A stretch of 64,000 nucleotides of DNA from Apostichopus japonicus. Its lineage: Eukaryota; Echinodermata; Holothuroidea; Aspidochirotida; Stichopodidae. A model generated the notes under the pieces. It saw only the letters and a program-made list of their open reading frames with translations, searched no databases and had not been told where the DNA came from. The stretch spans positions 26,974,960 to 27,038,959 of the forward strand of contig NC_092563.1 in assembly GCF_037975245.1 (NCBI RefSeq), written 5' to 3'. Positions 1-11,700 of this stretch are shown here, in pieces. Numbering within the stretch: the first letter of the stretch is position 1; each line of letters begins with the position of its first letter. The position numbers and the translations under genes were made by a program.

Positions 1-277
1 ACCTGCAGGGTGTTATGTGTATTGTACGTTGATACTCTCTGACAGCTAGATATGATGATACCAAAGATACTAACCTTTCAGCAGAATATCAAATTTGTGA
101 TTCTCACTTGTTGTTAGAGAAATGTACTCAATGGACATGCTTATTGAGGAGTCGAGTACGTAATGAACTTGAAGAGTCTCCCCTTTCTCCCCCCCTCCCT
201 CCCTTAAATGTTTATCTTGTGATGTTTGTATAGACCAACTTAGAATTGTGTTGGAGGGCAGACTGCTACAGATTTTT

Positions 278-575
278 ACACATAAATGATCAGATGCTAT
301 ACTTTATGATCACATGCAACAGTACAATTCACTCACATAAATGTTCACATTGCACAGTTTCAAGCACGTAAATGATCACATGCTCCAGTTTATGATCACA
401 TGCTACAGTACAATTCACTCACATAAATGTTCACATGCCACAGTTTCAAGTTGACTTGAATATGTGAACTCATGCCTCTCTGTATATTTCACTCACATAA
501 ATGATCACATGATACATTTCCATTAAAATTTTGTGATTATACATATATTTTGTGAGTTTACTCACATAAATTATC
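278..575. repeat. Irregular tandem repeat built on ACTCACATAAATGATCACATG
   Basis: A core close to CTCACATAAATGATCACATG recurs about six to eight times with variable spacers. Within it, 303-364 and 389-450 are a nearly perfect 62-bp direct duplication at an offset of 86 bases, differing at only a few positions. This points to a recent duplication inside an older array. Confidence 0.75.
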
Positions 576-1767
576 ACATCATAAATACATGCCTACAGAA
601 TTACCATTCACGTTAATCGTGAGATTTGTAATTACTCAGGTGTTTTATAGGTCTTTATACCTTGCTATGTACAGTAAATCATTCACATGTGATCTGCAAT
701 GGGCACAAATATAATCATTTGCTATATATCACTTCACACTGCAATCATTGTTTTAAAGCAACACACTCATATCAAAATCTCATAACTAGAGTTGCCCTAA
801 CTCCTTCTAAAGTCACCCACAACGTCGTGGAATCACCTGGAACAGTATAATCACCCCTCACTGTAAAGGCAACTACTGCACTAACAAACACAATATCTTC
901 CATTAGTTTGATTCGTGCAATCGTATTATCAAAGATATTGACATTCAGGAGAGGTGAATTTTACTAGATTGTTGATTAGTACCCTCTGTTTGTGGCTTTT
1001 CGCTGTACTGATAAATAGTTTTTCAGTGTGAGTATCACTATTAAATACTGACAATATGAATATATGTCATAGTTGCATTATATCTTGTACAAAAATTTAT
1101 GAAGAAAAAGAATGAGACCCAAAAAAAATTGGGGGGTTGCTTTTTCCTCATTCTGCAAAAGTGTTCTAATGTTATAAGAACAAAGAGCTGTAAAATACTC
1201 TCAACAAATTGTTGATAGAAGGCAAACTGATTATGTTACCATTGCCTCTGTTCAATTGGGAGGAGGAGGGGTTGGGGTGAGGGGGGGAGGGGAGCTGGAG
1301 AGGGAAGAGGAGAAGGATAGGAGAGATTAAAGGTGGGGTTGAATGTCAGAGGTTTGCTATGAGGAATCGGGGAGTATTATTGGATTATTGCTAAACTATT
1401 AATTCTTAAAGATACGCATGATAAAAGAAACTAGAGAGATTGCAGCCAGGATTGGGACCAGAGGTAATTGAGTCAACTGCAGCAGATAAGAAATGTTTAT
1501 GTGGTAGACATGAAAATGGACAGCCACAAACTACATAGTAACAGGTGAACTTTGGTGTGTACTAGATTAGGACATTTAACTTTGAAAACAAAAATTGGAT
1601 AAAATTTTTAAGAAAGATGAATATAGACTTAAAGTAACAGCTAGTTAGTATTCATGATGTGTTAAACATTCATAGATCTTGATAATTTGATTGAAATGCA
1701 AATAATAGTTTCTGTAAGGCAAGGCAACATCTTATTTTAGTTATTGGTGACTTGATACTGCAACATC

Positions 1768-1824
1768 ATCAAAGTAGGGAGCTGCTACTCTAACTTAGAG
1801 TAGCTGCAGCTCCCTGATCAAAGT
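1768..1824. mobile_element. Tiny palindromic insertion with 8-bp flanking duplication (hAT-like ends)
   Basis: Bases 1776-1793 and 1795-1815 are inverted copies (AGGGAGCTGC... and ...GCAGCTCCCT), differing by a three-base insertion, with almost no loop. The 41-bp unit (1776-1816) is flanked on both sides by ATCAAAGT (1768-1775 and 1817-1824). An 8-bp target duplication and ends of the form (C)AGGG...CCCTG are features of hAT-type DNA transposons. The unit is far too small to code for anything. It could be a minimal non-autonomous element or an excision/repair product. A chance 8-bp match is unlikely but not excluded. Confidence 0.5.
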
Positions 1825-4179
1825 GTATTTCGACAGCAAAGGGTAATACAACTGTATCATGGACACAGCACAGGTGTTGCCTTGATTTATTACTTTTCTA
1901 TTTCATATTCATATTAATGTTATGACAACAGGTAAGCTGCTTAAACCTCCCTCCCCCACCCCTCCCCCCCCCCCCAAAAAAAACAAACAAAAAACAAATC
2001 TAATTATTAGCTAAGAACAAGACTCTGAAACATTTATGAAGACAAATCTTTTTAGAAGTTGTTTTGTTCTGGCCATAATAAAAATGTAATCATCAGTCAA
2101 ATATAACAGAGGGAGAGAGAGAGAGAATAATAAAAGCAAACCGATCAAGTTTGCATAAACTCTTAGCTAAGGTGCTCTTACAGTCAGGGCTTTCATCATT
2201 GTCAAGTTTAACCTTTGAAAGACATGAACCTCTGACAACAAATGTTACTGATAAATGTTATTACACAGAACCTTGATTAATTCAATATTTTTTATTTTAT
2301 AGCATTTCACCAGCATATTTTGGCATTTTGCCTATGATATTTCTGGTAAGTAGTGATACCCTTTAAACATGATTGATGAAACAGTGTAACATTGGGGTCA
2401 CTAACTTCACCCTTCTTGTCTCTTTATTCTTTTTCATCTGACATTGTAATAATGATGAGGAGAAGAACATCTGCCTCTCTCATCATCACCAGTCTGGAAT
2501 GTCTTTGTTTGCTATCAGTACTGCTGCTACTGCCTGGTAGCTGTAATGACGGGTCACTGGTACTAAAAAGCACTGCTGTAAACTGTATGGCAGATATAGT
2601 ATAATAATACAGCATGCTTTGGGTTGCTGCTGACACAAGTAGGACACGGTCAATATCCAGAATTCTTGAAATATTTTCTGAAGTTCAGAGGGTTTTGTAT
2701 AAATGCTATCCTTATTTATTGTAACGTATAATTAAACAAAACCAGTCATTGCAAGATGGAGTTTCGAAAAAGGCATTTCAGTGAGCACAAGTCGCTCCTG
2801 TTGCCGGCCTACACCCCTTTCACCAGATAGCTCTTCCTCTCCCCTCCCCCTCCCCTCCCACCCTCTGTTTGCATAAAATTGACTTCTCCCTCTCCACTTC
2901 TCAGCTAGGATAATGAGTCACCAGAGCAAATGGTCATGATTCATGAACATGATTACCTTCACATCCCAGTTGATGTGCAGGTGTAGAGCATTGATCCATG
3001 TTACTTTTATAATCATAGGTGTATATATATGGCAGTTCATGATAATTAAGTATTCACAAGGGGTGTAAAGGCTTTGTAGTTGACCTGCTTTTGTAATCTT
3101 GGTTTTACTGAACTAACAAAGAATGAAATTCACTTCATGGTGCTGTCTGTGAACATTACTGTAAGTGTTGACAAGCATGATGGAGGGGTGGGGAAGGAGG
3201 GAGGGAGGATGGAGGAGGTTGGTGAATGGGGATGGGGTAAAGAAAGTAAATGTGGGTAGGTTTTGTTCCCTCCTGTCTCTATATCAATGGTATACATGTG
3301 GTAGACAGTGATGTATTACAAAATATCCAATAATGACCAAACACAGTTGCTGACAGTTTGGATGTAATTGGCATCCATATTGATTCCTGAAGGGGTACGG
3401 AAGGGGTAGAAAGTGGGGCTACTTTGATAACTTCCCCCCACCCCGCTCCGAGTAATCATTGTACTACCAGTAGTGGTGGTATCTATGCTACAATTGGAAT
3501 GGTGTCAGAGATTCATCAAGTGTATTATTTACAGAGGCTGTTGAATATACATCAGCCATAGTGTGTTGCATCTAATCCACTTTGTACAAGTTGACTATAT
3601 ACATATGTTCATAAATAGTGTCTTTAACATGCATGCACAGCTATTGAGTTTTTATGGACAGCTGTTGAAACTTCTCTTTCTATTAATATTTACAATTCAT
3701 CACTTGCGTAAACACTTGACTGGCTTAAAGAATTATTGAAAATGATTCTCTGTTTTTCCATGAAGAAGCACAGTCAGTCGAGCTATCAACCGCTGTTGTT
3801 AAATAGTTTGAAGAGGCAGCTTGCTTTTCTCAAACACCTATTCTTGGAATTATTAAAGATGAAGGTGATTGATAGTGATGCTAAAACTGTTTGTGCATAA
3901 ATTGTAAAAAAATTTGCAATCTTTTGAGGAATTGCTTTGTTTTGAAGTGTAATGTCTGATGAGAGAATGCAGTGACATTCAAGACTAGTATAAGGGAATT
4001 TTTGAAAACTCTTTTAAGTTACTCTTAATTAAACCACTTCTCCTCTACCCCTAGGCACTATAACCCCTCTACCCTCCCCACAACCCAGGTTATTGTGTAC
4101 CACTGTCTATAATAATATGACTTATTCCCTTTCAGGTTTGACAAACTGTCATGACTCACCTGTCACCTCATAATTAATG

Positions 4180-4182
<3 letters not shown>

Positions 4183-4212
<30 letters not shown>
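4183..4212. repeat. (AT)n microsatellite
   Basis: About 14 TA/AT dinucleotides in a row, ending just before 'gcatcatg'. A second, shorter TA/CA-rich tract (about 4475-4506) follows the tRNA-like element at 4354-4425. Confidence 0.9.
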
Positions 4213-4213
<1 letters not shown>

Positions 4214-4353
4214 CATCATGTTTGATCTCTAGAGTAAGGCAAAATATGTCACCAAAAACAGAACTACTGTAGTATTGTTCGATACAGGTGACAAACGCCT
4301 ACAGTGGAATTACGACCTTCCTTGCCGGTTTCGAACCTCTGGACATACAATCA

Positions 4354-4425
4354 GCGTCCATAGCCTAGTGGTCAGGGTGTCCGCGTACAGAGCGGAAGGC
4401 CCGTGGTTCGAATCCCGGTGGAGGC
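4354..4425 (+). repeat. tRNA-like sequence, probably the head of a tRNA-derived SINE
   Basis: The 72-nt sequence folds as a partial cloverleaf. The acceptor arms gcgtcca/tggaggc pair at six of seven positions. The A box is TAGCCTAGTGG (4361-4371) and the B box GGTTCGAATCC (4405-4415). The anticodon stem tccgc/gcgga is perfect around the 7-nt loop gtacaga, giving anticodon ACA (4387-4389). The T-stem cgtgg/cccgg has two mismatches, and an A34 anticodon reading Cys codons is not a normal tRNA. A T6 run (Pol III terminator-like) and an AT microsatellite tail follow. A SINE or tRNA pseudogene fits better than a working tRNA. A second B-box match lies on the - strand at 4327-4337. Confidence 0.65.
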
Positions 4426-6073
4426 TGAAAGTTTTTTCACTGTTCTTGATTTTCCAACTCATTACGATTTTCATTTATATATACATACATATATATATAT
4501 ATATATTCATAATAGTATAGAATTGATGCGATCATTATGGAACATACAAGGTGTAACTTCTAAGTTGTTAGTATAATTTGAGTGTTACAATCTTCAGACT
4601 TGTTTCGCTCAAACGACAGAGTCTTTAAGTTACAATGTCCGAGAATGTTTATCAGAGATTTTCGAATTGAATCAATTTTTTGATCCATCACTGCCACTTT
4701 GCAAATTTATTTTGTACTGTTTGGTCATCAATCTTCTGTCTTTTCCACTGTCACAATCTGATCAGTCTGGTTTTGAATTGGGACTTTGCTACTAGTCTAA
4801 ATTGCTAGCCTAGCTAAACGTGAAAAAGAGATTCATTTTAACATTTCAACATAACACTCTTTACTTTATACTATCATGACACAAAACAAACCTGGCTACT
4901 CTTGTAGACATGCTTTCAGCAGTCGATCATACAAACAGTATTTTACATTTGTTTTTATTTACTGTTTAAAGATGTACTTTTTTTTGGATACATAATTAAG
5001 ATAGGAAATTCCTCAAGGCGCTGATTTGAGCAACCCCCCCAGAACCCCTTCCCATTTGCATCTTCCTGCCACGAAGTCACACTTAACCTTCGAAAAATAG
5101 TCCTCGTGGAAACTTTTTATGTTTCATTTTTTTTTTGTCAAAGTTTTTGCCTCACATAAAACCAAATTCCAGTTTTTTTTAATTCAAGACGGACACTTCA
5201 GATGCAGAAGTTCCCCTGGTCATTCCTGCATGCTGCTCATTATGATATCTTGTTCGGATATCATTACTCAACATTTTGACTTCCGAGCGGAGGTGAATGT
5301 AGGAGGAGATCAGATTATTACCAGTACCTTGTAATTGAATCAAAATTCACTCAAAATGTGACAGAATATGCAAAAACTTTGTCGAGAAAGGTCTCAATTT
5401 TTTCATCGTCCACTTCGTCCTTGGCCTGTTCTTCACACCTGATTGAAAATAATAAAAAAAAAATGTATTAAAAAAGAGGGATATTATTCAGTGCAGGCAA
5501 ATTTTTGTACCATTTTGTAAAAATGTAAAAAAAAGATGAAAAAATGATGGGTTTCTAATGAAATTTCATGCAAATTTTAGGCACCAAATCCTCAGAAAGT
5601 TGTTACACGATTTTGTAAAACAAATATACTTGATACCTCCTTTAGCAGTGCTCAGATTTTCTACCGATAATTTTTGTGCCAGTTTGAAAAAGAAATGATA
5701 CATGAATCAGCAAAGAGTGTTACTGAGGAAAAAGAATTCTGAAACACTTTCATGCAAACTTTAAAACACAAAAAAAATTAGTTTCAAACCATTTTTCACT
5801 AGCTGTATTCAAATAACTTTTAAGGAATTGTTTTGGATACTTTCCAGTTTCATTTAAACAAAAATGTATAGTCGGAAAACTAAGCATTTTACACAAATTT
5901 TTAATAGTTTGAAAGCATCTGGGTGAGCATTGTTTATTGACTTATTGTTTTCTCTCCATCCCTTGCCTACTAATCCTCTTACATCTATCTCTTTTGTGTT
6001 CATCCTGCTCATTAACATGTCTGTATTTCGTGCATGTATTTTGTCCCTTGTAGTTTCTGTTACTTGTCATTCA

Positions 6074-6112
6074 GCCTCAGAAGCAGATCCTGCTAGGATC
6101 GAAACGTCAGGC
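6074..6112 (+). repeat. Degenerate hammerhead-ribozyme-like motif, possible Penelope-type element remnant
   Basis: The layout is stem I gcct (6074-6077) with aggc (6109-6112), stem II gatcct-gct-aggatc (6086-6100) and then GAAAC-GTC (6101-6108). The GAAA box, the G-C first pair of stem II and a GTC cleavage-type triplet are where a minimal type I hammerhead has them. The other core box (CTGANGA in active ribozymes) is broken: 6078-6085 reads cagaagca. Minimal hammerheads with this GAAACGTC ending are known from Penelope-like retroelements. No reverse transcriptase is visible nearby, so at most this is a relic. Confidence 0.4.
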
Positions 6113-7394
6113 ACACCTACTTTTACACATACTTATTTGAATGGAAGAAGTATAATATTAGTCTAATTAGCATAGTTATTTGAGTGCTTCTCAAGAGTAC
6201 GAAAGCCAACGGGAGCTCATTTGGAACCCTGTACATGTGTTGATCTTGGATGAATCACGGCATTTACCAACCGTTCTCTTATCTTTGATGAGTGTTCAGA
6301 GAATTACAAGACAAATATGTACTTACCGCACCCATTCCTGCTCACGAGACCACCAAAGTAGGAGAGTGTACCTCAGGATCTGACCACTTTCCCTCTCCCT
6401 CCCCCAACCCACACACACAGACCATTGGATCTGATGCTCAACAGAATTTGTTTTTAAAAGGAAAGAACAAAAGCCTTTTGTTGGCCTCAAGCGATTGTTA
6501 ACCATGAAGTAAAAACTTGTCAAGTACAAATGACGATACAAGTCATTCAGGAAAGTTCTCTGTGTTGGTAACGTTGAACTCTTGAGACACTTTTTTCGTT
6601 AGTTATTTTTTGGATTCATAAAACATGGATTATCATGAATACACTTCCAGTAATATCTGACACCTCACTACAAACCATGTCATGGTAGAAAGTAATACTC
6701 TTGTGAGTTTATGTTCAGTCTTGTACTTTCAGTTCAGGTGGATGTTGATTGACCCCCCCTCATAAATACCCCAAACCAAATAGTTTTGGCATTGTCTGAA
6801 AAAAAAATGAACATTAATGTTTTCTCACTTCTCCCTCATGGTTGACACATTAAGTCCAAGAATTCAAGAAGTGGTACTTGTTGTTTCTTTTACCATTTAT
6901 AACTCAATTATAACCTTCTTGCTTTGAAATAGATCCATATTTATGCATTTATCAGTCAGATTAGAACTGCATCTAGGGTTCATTATAGTCTGTTGTTTGG
7001 AGCTCCTCTTACCAGTCATGCATGGATAATTTATCTCTAGCAGTTGTAAGGAAAGCTTTTATTGAAACACAGGAGGATTTTTGCTGGTATATTTTAAGTG
7101 ACTTTCAGCTTTGTATTTGACTTGTATCATGCTGGCTATAGTACATCATCAGGTCACAATTTCACCCAATTTGCACTCATGTCCATGGTTGATTAGAATG
7201 CAGTTGTTTGGAGGAGACAGGTGTGCAGTATGTGCAGTGAGGGTGGGGATGAGGGTGATGGGGTGGGTGGGGATAGGGGGATTCAGTGTAAACACTGCCT
7301 ATCAAATCTGATCTGACTTAGCTTCATTGTTGATTGTCCTCCCTTAAACCGAGATTTGCTATCCCAGGTCATGCAGTTCCAATTAAACCTCTTG

Positions 7395-7709
7395 CTGCCC
7401 TCTAGTGAGCTGCCCTCTAGTTAAGCTGCCCTCTAATTAGGCTGCCCTCTAATTAGGCTGCCATCTAATTAGGCTGCCCTCTAGTTAAGCTGCCCTCTAG
7501 TTAAGCTGCCCTCTAGTTAGGCTGCCCTCTAATTAGGCTGCCATCTAATTAGGCTGCCCTCTAGTTAAGCTGCCCTCTAGTTAAGCTGCCCTCTAGATAA
7601 GCGCCCTCTAGTTAAGCTGCCGTCTGGTTAAGCTGCCCTCTAGTTAAGCTGCCCTCTAGTTAAGCTGCCCTCTAGTTAAGCTGCCCTCTAGTTAAGCTGC
7701 CCTCTAGAG
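7395..7709. repeat. 16-bp minisatellite (CTGCCCTCTAGTTAAG), about 20 copies
   Basis: About twenty head-to-tail copies of CTGCCCTCTAGTTAAG, with variants ending in AATTAGG or carrying CCATCT. A five-unit, 80-bp higher-order block (AATTAGG, CCATCT variant, GTTAAG, GTTAAG, GTTAGG) occurs twice in a row (about 7442-7600). The right end is homogeneous, so the array has grown by both unit and block duplication. Confidence 0.9.
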
Positions 7710-8253
7710 TAATTGTTATGTTAATCATGCAAACACAAGTGGACATTGCCTAAATATGCTGCCATATTTATGAGGTACTACTGTATATGGATCAGCAGCT
7801 GTTGACTTGTTAATTTCAATTTTAAGGGTCAGTAACAGTTTTACCCGATGGTGGATTTTACTTGTACTGTATTCAAAGCTTCAGCACATGTTATATAAGT
7901 ACCTTGAAGTACTTTTTGATGATGATTTGAATATAAGTGTAATGGTGACTCCTACTGTGGATAAAGTTATAAAGATCTCACTTTGATTAGACACAAATAC
8001 TTATCCAACCTCCTAAAACTGCTGCTGTGTGAGTTGCATTATATTGCCTTATATGTTTGGTACTTAACATGGCCATAGAAAATGTAGGAGGGGTAGCAAC
8101 TTGACAGTTATTGTTTCATTGCAAATAGGGAAGTAAAATTCCCAATTTTTCCAGTTTGCATGTTAAGTGTTTATTGATACTACTATAAAGTGTCTATACA
8201 AGGAAATAAAGGGGATGAAATTAAATTCTTTCTGACAACTTTATTAACTTTAT

Positions 8254-8526
8254 TTGTAGCTAGGGAGGCTCGCATAGCGTATACAATTGAAAGCCCCTTA
8301 CTTGTAGCTAGGGAGGCTCCCGTACCGTATTCAATTGAAAGCCCCTAACTTGTAGCTAGGGAGGCTCCCGTACCGTATTCAATCGAAAGCCCCTTGTAGC
8401 TAGGGAGGCTCGCATACCGTATTCAATCGAAAGCCCCTTGTAGCTAGTGAAGTTCGCATACCATATACAATCAACGCCCCTTACTTGTAGCTAGGGAGGC
8501 TCGCATAATGTATCCAATCGAAAGCC
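8254..8526. repeat. 44-48-bp minisatellite, six copies
   Basis: Six tandem copies begin with TTGTAGCTAGGGAGGCTC and end in GAAAGCCCC with or without TTAC. The middle copies share CCCGTACCGTATTCAAT, while the outer ones keep GCATA variants. The fifth copy is the most diverged. No coding potential is seen. Confidence 0.9.
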
Positions 8527-8540
8527 TGGGGTAATTACGC

Positions 8541-8600
8541 AACAGTAAGGCTGTAATCTTCGCCTCAGTCTGGTAAACCCAACAGTAAGGCTGTAATCTT
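8541..8600. repeat. Pair of 20-bp direct repeats
   Basis: AACAGTAAGGCTGTAATCTT occurs exactly at 8541-8560 and 8581-8600, directly after the six-copy minisatellite. It may be a two-copy remnant of a 40-bp unit. Confidence 0.85.
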
Positions 8601-9212
8601 TTGCATTTGCCTGATTGAGGGTCAGTTTTGATTCAGTTCGATGAAGAATGGGGCTTAAATCCTGAAACTGTTTGTTACATTATAGATCCAATATCCATGG
8701 TTCTGGTGGTAAACCCCTTCCATGGTGATATAATGTATCACATCATACCATTACCAGCGCATCTTATAAATCTGGTCGTCAGGGTGACACAACTGTTGCA
8801 TTCTGTTGCAGCTGACTACAATGGGCATTGCTTTAATAGTCCACACAGTATTTTGTGCCTGATTGGTAAACTTTTTATCTGTTTTTGAAATTTTTTCAGG
8901 TCAGAGTTGTACATTGCACTGACATAGTTTAGTACACTAAAATTATCATGTTTAGGTTGTAAGAAGTGAAAGGTCACGGTCACAGGGTTCTATCACAATT
9001 AATAACCAACTGATAAAGTTAGTCAAATTTTATTGTGGAGTAGAAGTAATGTTACAGTGAGTAACAGTAAAAAAAACAAGGAATTAATCAGTTTGGTTTT
9101 TTTTCTATCAGATTGTTGAGGGCAGTAATATAAAAGGTCAACCATAAAAGTGAAAGAGCATCTTTTCCTGTATATTGGAAACTCTGTTGCAAATCATCAT
9201 CTGTTTAATTAA

Positions 9213-9254
9213 CTGTCAATAATTAGCTGTCAATAATTAGCTGTCAGTAATTAG
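9213..9254. repeat. 14-bp tandem triplet CTGTCAATAATTAG
   Basis: Three adjacent copies of CTGTCAATAATTAG; the third has one A-to-G change. Confidence 0.9.
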
Positions 9255-9280
9255 CTATGTACAGTAAAGACATTGGGAAT

Positions 9281-9375
9281 GGGAGGTGTAACTAGAGGGG
9301 GAGGTGGAACTGGAGGGGAGGTGGAACTGAGGGGGAGGAGGAGGCGCGAAGGGGAGGTGCGAGGGGGAGGTGGGA
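9281..9375 (+). repeat. G-rich purine tract with GAGGGGGAGGTG units
   Basis: Imperfect repeats of GAGGGGGAGGTGGAACT and GAGGGGGAGGTGCGA. Many runs of four or five Gs in close spacing make G-quadruplex formation on the + strand plausible. A second G-rich patch follows at 9525-9565. Confidence 0.75.
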
Positions 9376-11180
9376 GGGGTTGCACATCAGTTTCAAACAT
9401 TTGGTGTATTCAATCCAAATAGTGTCTTTATTGAAACAATGTTTGGAAAGATTCTGACCAAAAAATTATGAATCAGTTGTAATACAGGTTAATCTCAGGG
9501 GCAAAAAAAACTTTTATTTGGATGGGTAAGGGGCGGGGGATCAGGATGGGGGGTGGGGTGTCAGGATAGAGACTTTGTCAGACCAATAGATATAATATTC
9601 CTTTTATCAGGTTTTTTTTAATTTGCCTGTCACCTGTAATTTATAGGGTGTTGAAATAACTTCAGTTGAGTGGAATCAGCTTGCTATTTAATCAGTGTTG
9701 ATTTGATTGAAAAAATTTAGATGGGTGTCATGTAGATCATGACTAAAAGTGTGGCAAAGCTGCCCAAAAATTGCAACCAAATTTAAGACAAGTAGCTCCC
9801 TTTAAGAACATAATGTTCCATCTTATACTGTCAATTATTTGACAAAATATAAAAGCATATCTTCTATTTAGTATAAGCCTTTCTAAACTATAGACTTGGA
9901 AGAAAGAAGCAGTGGACGTTGACCCTGAAGTAGATCGATGGGGGGGGGGGGTGCTAAAATGTTACCAGCGTTTGTAGGCTTGGTAGATTTTAGTGCGTTT
10001 ATAGAATGAGACAGGTCAATATCGTAATTCGTTAATAGTCAAACCAGTAACTTTGGGGGGGAACTTTCAAACTTCCATAGATGTTCCTAAATATGGCTAC
10101 AAAGTTTAAGAAATTGTAAACAACATTGGTTCAACCATTTCTTAGCCAGATATATACTGAAAGTGACAAATGATACTCCTTTCCTTCAATTTAAAAGTCC
10201 CTTTAAGTATGATTGACACAAAAGCTAACGAAGGAACAAATCAATCAAGTTGGATGTAAACATATCAATACATTACGATACCACATTATGAAGATAAATA
10301 ATTTCGCTGCATAATGACATCAGTTATCGAAACTGGTCTGTAGTTAATCCCAATGTAAATAATTTCTGTCCGATACTACATGCAACAACTTTCCAAACTT
10401 AAAATGAGTATTCAAGTTGTATATTTTCTTTTAAATTTTGCGCTTTCCTGCAAATAATGAGGTTCTGTAAATTGGTTAAGGAAACCTATTGAATTAATTC
10501 TTGAGCACCTACATGGTCACAGAATTGGTCTTTGCCATTCAGTCTTTTAGTTTTCTCTTGACAGCTATCCAATCACTCCCTACATCTTTCTCACTATTCC
10601 CCCCCCTTTTTTTTTTCTACTTATTTTCCTCAGAATTGCCAAAATATTCCTCCCTACCCCCCTCACATTTTTTGTTTGTTTATTTATCAAATCTATGTTC
10701 ATTTTCTCTTTTTTTCCCCTTGTAAACAATTCAGCCTTTTTTCAGAGTTATCCAGATCAGTTTTTAAATCCGTGGTTCGTTTTTGATGTGTTTGAAGAAA
10801 AAAAAGAAGAAAAGAGTTGAGAAAAAAAAAAAACGCTGGGATAGAAATCAAATCAAAACATGACCCACTAGTACCACCATGTCCTTTAAATGTACTTGTT
10901 TCCAAATAGTCCAACAACTTCCTATTACCTATACAGCTTCATAAAACTTTGTGTGAGGCTAATGAATTCCACTTCCTCAATTCCCCTTGTGTAATGTCAT
11001 TTTTATCCCACTGCTATGATTTGTTATTTCACCTTCCTTCTTTTTTTTTTTCTCCCTTCTTTCCTGAGCAATGAAAAATACCCAATTCCAACTTTATCCA
11101 CCTTTTTATAAGCCGTCAAATTAGCTCAAATTAGCTGAAAATTACACCCAAAGCAGACACAAATGTCATTGTCTTTTCCC

Positions 11181-11204
11181 ACAGGGAGTAAATCTGCTCC
11201 CTGT
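11181..11204. repeat. Short inverted repeat ACAGGGAG...CTCCCTGT
   Basis: Eight-base arms around an 8-nt loop. The arm ends (CAGGGAG/CTCCCTG) match the ends of the palindromic insertion at 1776-1816, but no flanking target duplication is visible here. Confidence 0.5.
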
Positions 11205-11399
11205 ACTTGCTCTAATAGGGTCAATCATTTTCCCCTATGCTAGGAAACTTGAGTTCTCTTCTTCTCCTTCTTCTGTTTTCTCTCTCTCTCTCTCTGTGCA
11301 TACACGTGGTGTGTTGTCTTGGAGGCCGAGACTCACTAGTCTTTTGTTCCTGGCACGAGACCCCTGTCACAGTGGCTCGTGCCTTGTGTGATTATGCAA

Positions 11400-11700
11400 G
11401 ATTGATTACAGTCTTTTCCACCAATGGCCTAGGGCATCATTAGCATAACAAGGATGCAGAGAAGAGAGTGGGCGGAGTCGAGCGGTTGATTGACAGCGTG
11501 CGGCATGAGCCAGCATCTTTTGTGTGGTCTTCTTTGTGTGATTCAGCTTGGAGCGAGCCAAACAAGATTGAGAGCTTGAGTGAGTGGTGAATGTAAAAGC
11601 TTGTTGTTAACGTGGTGGTAGTAGTAATAGTAATAAAGATAGTGGGAGAGGCTTGTTAGTATACGGTAGAAACTGTTCATTAGTAGGACAAGCAAGAACT
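11400..11700 (+). promoter_or_regulatory. Candidate TATA-less promoter of the TOX-family gene
   Basis: A CCAAT box lies at 11421-11425 and a GGGCGG GC box at 11470-11475. A CpG-dense patch (about 11468-11506), unusual for this AT-rich window, follows. A (CT)n tract at about 11278-11296 and a CACGTG E-box at 11303-11308 lie just upstream. The position, 450-700 bases before the first coding exon, fits. The start of transcription cannot be fixed from sequence, and an upstream non-coding exon is possible. Confidence 0.35.

Larger units (their letters stand above)
1..11400. other. Non-coding DNA upstream of the TOX-family gene
   Basis: No open frame here is long or family-like; the longest are under 90 codons and AT-biased. 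The stretch is ordinary AT-rich intergenic DNA (or the intron of a longer 5' transcript) with G/C homopolymers, purine-rich patches near 1260-1320 and 9281-9375, and the repeats listed separately. It could contain a non-coding 5' exon, which cannot be recognised from sequence alone. Confidence 0.6.

Noticed and set aside
4275-4520. 81-codon open frame over the tRNA-like element
   Set aside because: The frame crosses the tRNA-like sequence and an AT microsatellite; no coding features.
7395-7709. CRISPR-like regular repeat array (also 41963-42749)
   Set aside because: Units are directly abutting with no unique spacers, and the DNA is eukaryotic; these are minisatellites.
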